Of a DNA stretch of 64,000 nt, positions 62,219-64,000 are shown piece by piece; position 1 is the stretch's first letter; each line of letters opens with the position of its first letter. The position numbers were made by a program, and so were the translations under genes. This DNA is from Kitasatospora atroaurantiaca (GTDB lineage: Bacteria; Actinomycetota; Actinomycetes; Streptomycetales; Streptomycetaceae). The stretch spans positions 4,154,001-4,218,000 of the forward strand of contig NZ_VIVR01000001.1 of NCBI RefSeq assembly GCF_007828955.1. The letters are read 5' to 3'. The notes beneath the pieces are model-generated. The model searched no databases. It saw nothing but the letters and a program-made list of their open reading frames with translations, and was not told where the DNA came from.

Positions 62219-64000
62219 CGGGAAGGTCGCTCCTCTGCGGTCGTGGCTGCGGTCGTGGCCGGGGCTGTCGCACCGGCGGCGGCGTGGGCTTCGGCGGCCA
62301 GCTCGGCGGCCCGGCGGATGCCGACCAGGTGGCCCTTCGCGGCGAACCGCCGCAGCGCCAGGGCGGCGGCGGCCGCAGCCCGGTCGGGGCGGCCGAGGGC
62401 CAGCTCGGTACGGGCCTGGTCCAGCGCCGCCGTCGCCTGCACCACCGGCGAGTCCGTGCGCTCCGCCTCGGCCATCGCCTGCGCCGCCAGGGCCGAGGCA
62501 TCGTCATGCTCCGGTGCGCGCAGCAGCGCCAGCGTGCCGTGCAGGTCGGCGGCGTCGGCCAGCGGAAGCGCGTCGGCCTCCCCGGAGAGCATCTCTGCGA
62601 GCAGGGGGAGTGCGCTCGCACGGTCGCCACCGGCGGCCAGCACTCGGGCCAGGTCGCGGGCGATCGCGCCGAGCAGGCCGGTGGCGCCCAGCTCGCGGCA
62701 GGCCCGGTCGGCCTGCCGGAGCAGCTGCGCGGCCCGGGTGGGGTTGTCCGCCAGCGCCTCCACCGCCGCCCGGAAGATCGGCAGGAAGACCCCGGCCTCC
62801 GCGAAGCCCAGCTCGCGGCCGAGCCGGTCGGCCTCCGCCAGGCACTCCCGGGCGCCGGACCAGTCCTCCTGCAGCGCCAGCAGCACCGCCAGCGGGCAGT
62901 TGAGGGTGACCCGGACGGCCCGCCGGTCGGAGCCGTGCTCGGCCAGCAGCGCGCGGCACCTCGCCACGGCCGCGGGCACGGGGGCGGGCCCCAGCCACAG
63001 CGAGACGCCCATCGCCCCGAGCGCCGCCGCCCGCTCCGGCTCGGCGTCGGCCCGTACGGCGTGCTCCAGCGCCCGGTCGAGCAGGGCCTCGGCAGTGCCG
63101 TGACGGCCCAGCAACTGCTGCTGCTGGGCGAGCCGCAGGCAGGCGCGGGCCGTCCCGAGGTGGTCGCGGGCGGCCTCGAAGACCGGCAGCGCCTCGCGGG
63201 CCGTCCGGGCGGCGTGCCCGAGGTCCTGGCCCGGGTCCAGCACCGCCAGACCCAGCCGGGCGTGGGCCGCGACCACCGGGTCGTCGGTCGTGGCGACCTC
63301 CTGGAGCAGCCGCCGGCCCTCCTCCGTACGCCCGGTGGCCAGCCGCACCTCGGCCAGCGGCCAGGCCGCGGTCAGCCAGGCCGGCTCGCCGGGCCTGGCC
63401 AGCTCGACCGCCCGCTCCAGCAGTTCCCCGGCCCAGCCGAGGTCCGCGCGGGCCAGTGCCTGCGCGCCGGCGGCGGCCAGCAGAGCGGCGGCGCGCAGCC
63501 GCAGGACGTCGGTGTGCGGGTCGATCAGGCCGAGCTCACTGCGGTAGCGGTGGGCCTTCGCCAGGTGACCCCCGACCGTGCCTTCCGCCGCTCCCCGCTC
63601 GGCGAGCAGGCCGGCGGCCCGCTCGTGCCGGTCGGCGCGCACCCGCTTGGCCATGCTCTGGTACGAGACCTCCTGCACCAGGCCGCTGCTGAAGCGGTAG
63701 CGCGTCTCCCGGCCGGCCGGCTCGACCAGCCGGCGGCGGGTCAGCCGGTGCAGGGCGGGGCGGACGGCGTCCAGGCCGGCCGCGGCCGGCTGCAGTTCGC
63801 CGCCGGGACGGCCCTCGGGACCGCTCAGGGCCAGGCCCGTCAGCTCGTCCCGGCCGAAGTCGCGGCCGACCACGGCGGCCAGTGAGAGCGCCGTCCGCTC
63901 GGCGGACTCCAGGGCGTCGATCCGGGCGCCGAGCAGGGCATGGACGGTCGGCGGCAGTTCGTCCGGGTGCCGGTCCTCGGCGACCATGGCAAGCAGTTGC
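62215..64000 (-). CDS. ATPase/TPR-type regulator, C-terminal part (partial)
   Basis: The frame is open to the window edge, so the N-terminus is missing. The visible 595 residues begin QLLAMVAEDRHPDELPPTV, the segment that follows the NTPase in large AAA/STAND proteins (also in adenylate-cyclase/ATPase fusions), then a winged-helix-like part (RTALSLAAVVGRDFGRDELTGL), and about 15 helical TPR-like repeats (RAGDRASALPLLAEML type). No DNA-binding domain is visible at the C-terminus. First visible gene of the operon with protease, GAF protein and P450. The nature of the N-terminal sensor or cyclase domain cannot be judged here. Confidence 0.75.
   Translation of the reverse strand, partial: QLLAMVAEDRHPDELPPTVHALLGARIDALESAERTALSLAAVVGRDFGRDELTGLALSGPEGRPGGELQPAAAGLDAVRPALHRLTRRRLVEPAGRETRYRFSSGLVQEVSYQSMAKRVRADRHERAAGLLAERGAAEGTVGGHLAKAHRYRSELGLIDPHTDVLRLRAAALLAAAGAQALARADLGWAGELLERAVELARPGEPAWLTAAWPLAEVRLATGRTEEGRRLLQEVATTDDPVVAAHARLGLAVLDPGQDLGHAARTAREALPVFEAARDHLGTARACLRLAQQQQLLGRHGTAEALLDRALEHAVRADAEPERAAALGAMGVSLWLGPAPVPAAVARCRALLAEHGSDRRAVRVTLNCPLAVLLALQEDWSGARECLAEADRLGRELGFAEAGVFLPIFRAAVEALADNPTRAAQLLRQADRACRELGATGLLGAIARDLARVLAAGGDRASALPLLAEMLSGEADALPLADAADLHGTLALLRAPEHDDASALAAQAMAEAERTDSPVVQATAALDQARTELALGRPDRAAAAAALALRRFAAKGHLVGIRRAAELAAEAHAAAGATAPATTAATTAEERPSR

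Overview
The window is high-GC actinobacterial DNA, almost certainly from the Streptomycetaceae (Streptomyces or Kitasatospora). The evidence is the order purF - purM - DUF3073 - valine dehydrogenase - hypothetical - bldC, an AfsA/gamma-butyrolactone-receptor signalling locus, ubiquitous ATGA-type start/stop overlaps, a TTA (bldA-type) codon in a regulator, and a dispersed intergenic hairpin built on AGGGGCGCGGGGAACTGCG. The first and last genes run off the window.

Region 1 (1-8308) is the end of a compact biosynthetic operon on the + strand, nearly every gene overlapping the next: exporter (partial), acyl carrier protein, stand-alone adenylation enzyme, two acyl-CoA-dehydrogenase-type flavoenzymes, SAM methyltransferase, P450, BtrH-like papain-fold acyltransferase, type II thioesterase and a small unknown protein. 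It has no ketosynthase or condensation domain. The likely logic is to activate an acid onto a carrier protein, desaturate, oxidise and methylate it, then transfer the acyl group to an amine. Region 2 (8588-14390) is its probable control locus: a TrmB/LuxR-type regulator, a TetR repressor, an AfsA - flavoenzyme - HAD phosphatase operon that looks able to make a butyrolactone/butenolide-type signal, and a true ArpA-type receptor gene. Three promoters share a 24-bp palindrome with half-site AAnATACC, the expected receptor operator.

Region 3 (14445-28127) is conserved core: purA, a degenerate diacylglycerol-kinase-fold protein, purF (probably leaderless), purM, DUF3073, valine dehydrogenase, bldC, tRNA-Asp and hrpA. 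Region 4 (28365-33443) is accessory: an FAD monooxygenase/TetR pair with mirrored operators, a methyltransferase pseudogene, a WXG100 protein followed by a WXG100-like NlpC/P60 protein, and a sulfurtransferase. Region 5 (33619-43528) mixes core and stress functions: glycosyltransferase, RtcB RNA ligase with archease beside a tRNA-Glu/Asp/Phe cluster, zincin, a crcB-DUF190-crcB fluoride-export operon, lipoprotein, a DEAD-box helicase with an RGG-like repeat tail, and a PARG-like macrodomain protein.

Region 6 (43595-48533) looks like a small defence island: a PLD-helicase-DUF3427 protein and a phosphorothioate-sensing HNH restriction enzyme, next to a tyrosine phosphatase. Region 7 (48616-59587) holds metabolic genes, tRNA-Lys, an 800-bp stretch without a credible gene, a beta-phosphoglucomutase/GH65 phosphorylase pair, and a second TrmB/LuxR-type regulator carrying the TTA codon. 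Region 8 (59545-64000) is an unusual translationally coupled operon: ATPase/TPR regulator (partial), intracellular subtilisin, GAF protein and P450. No CRISPR array, prophage, rRNA or complete insertion sequence was seen.
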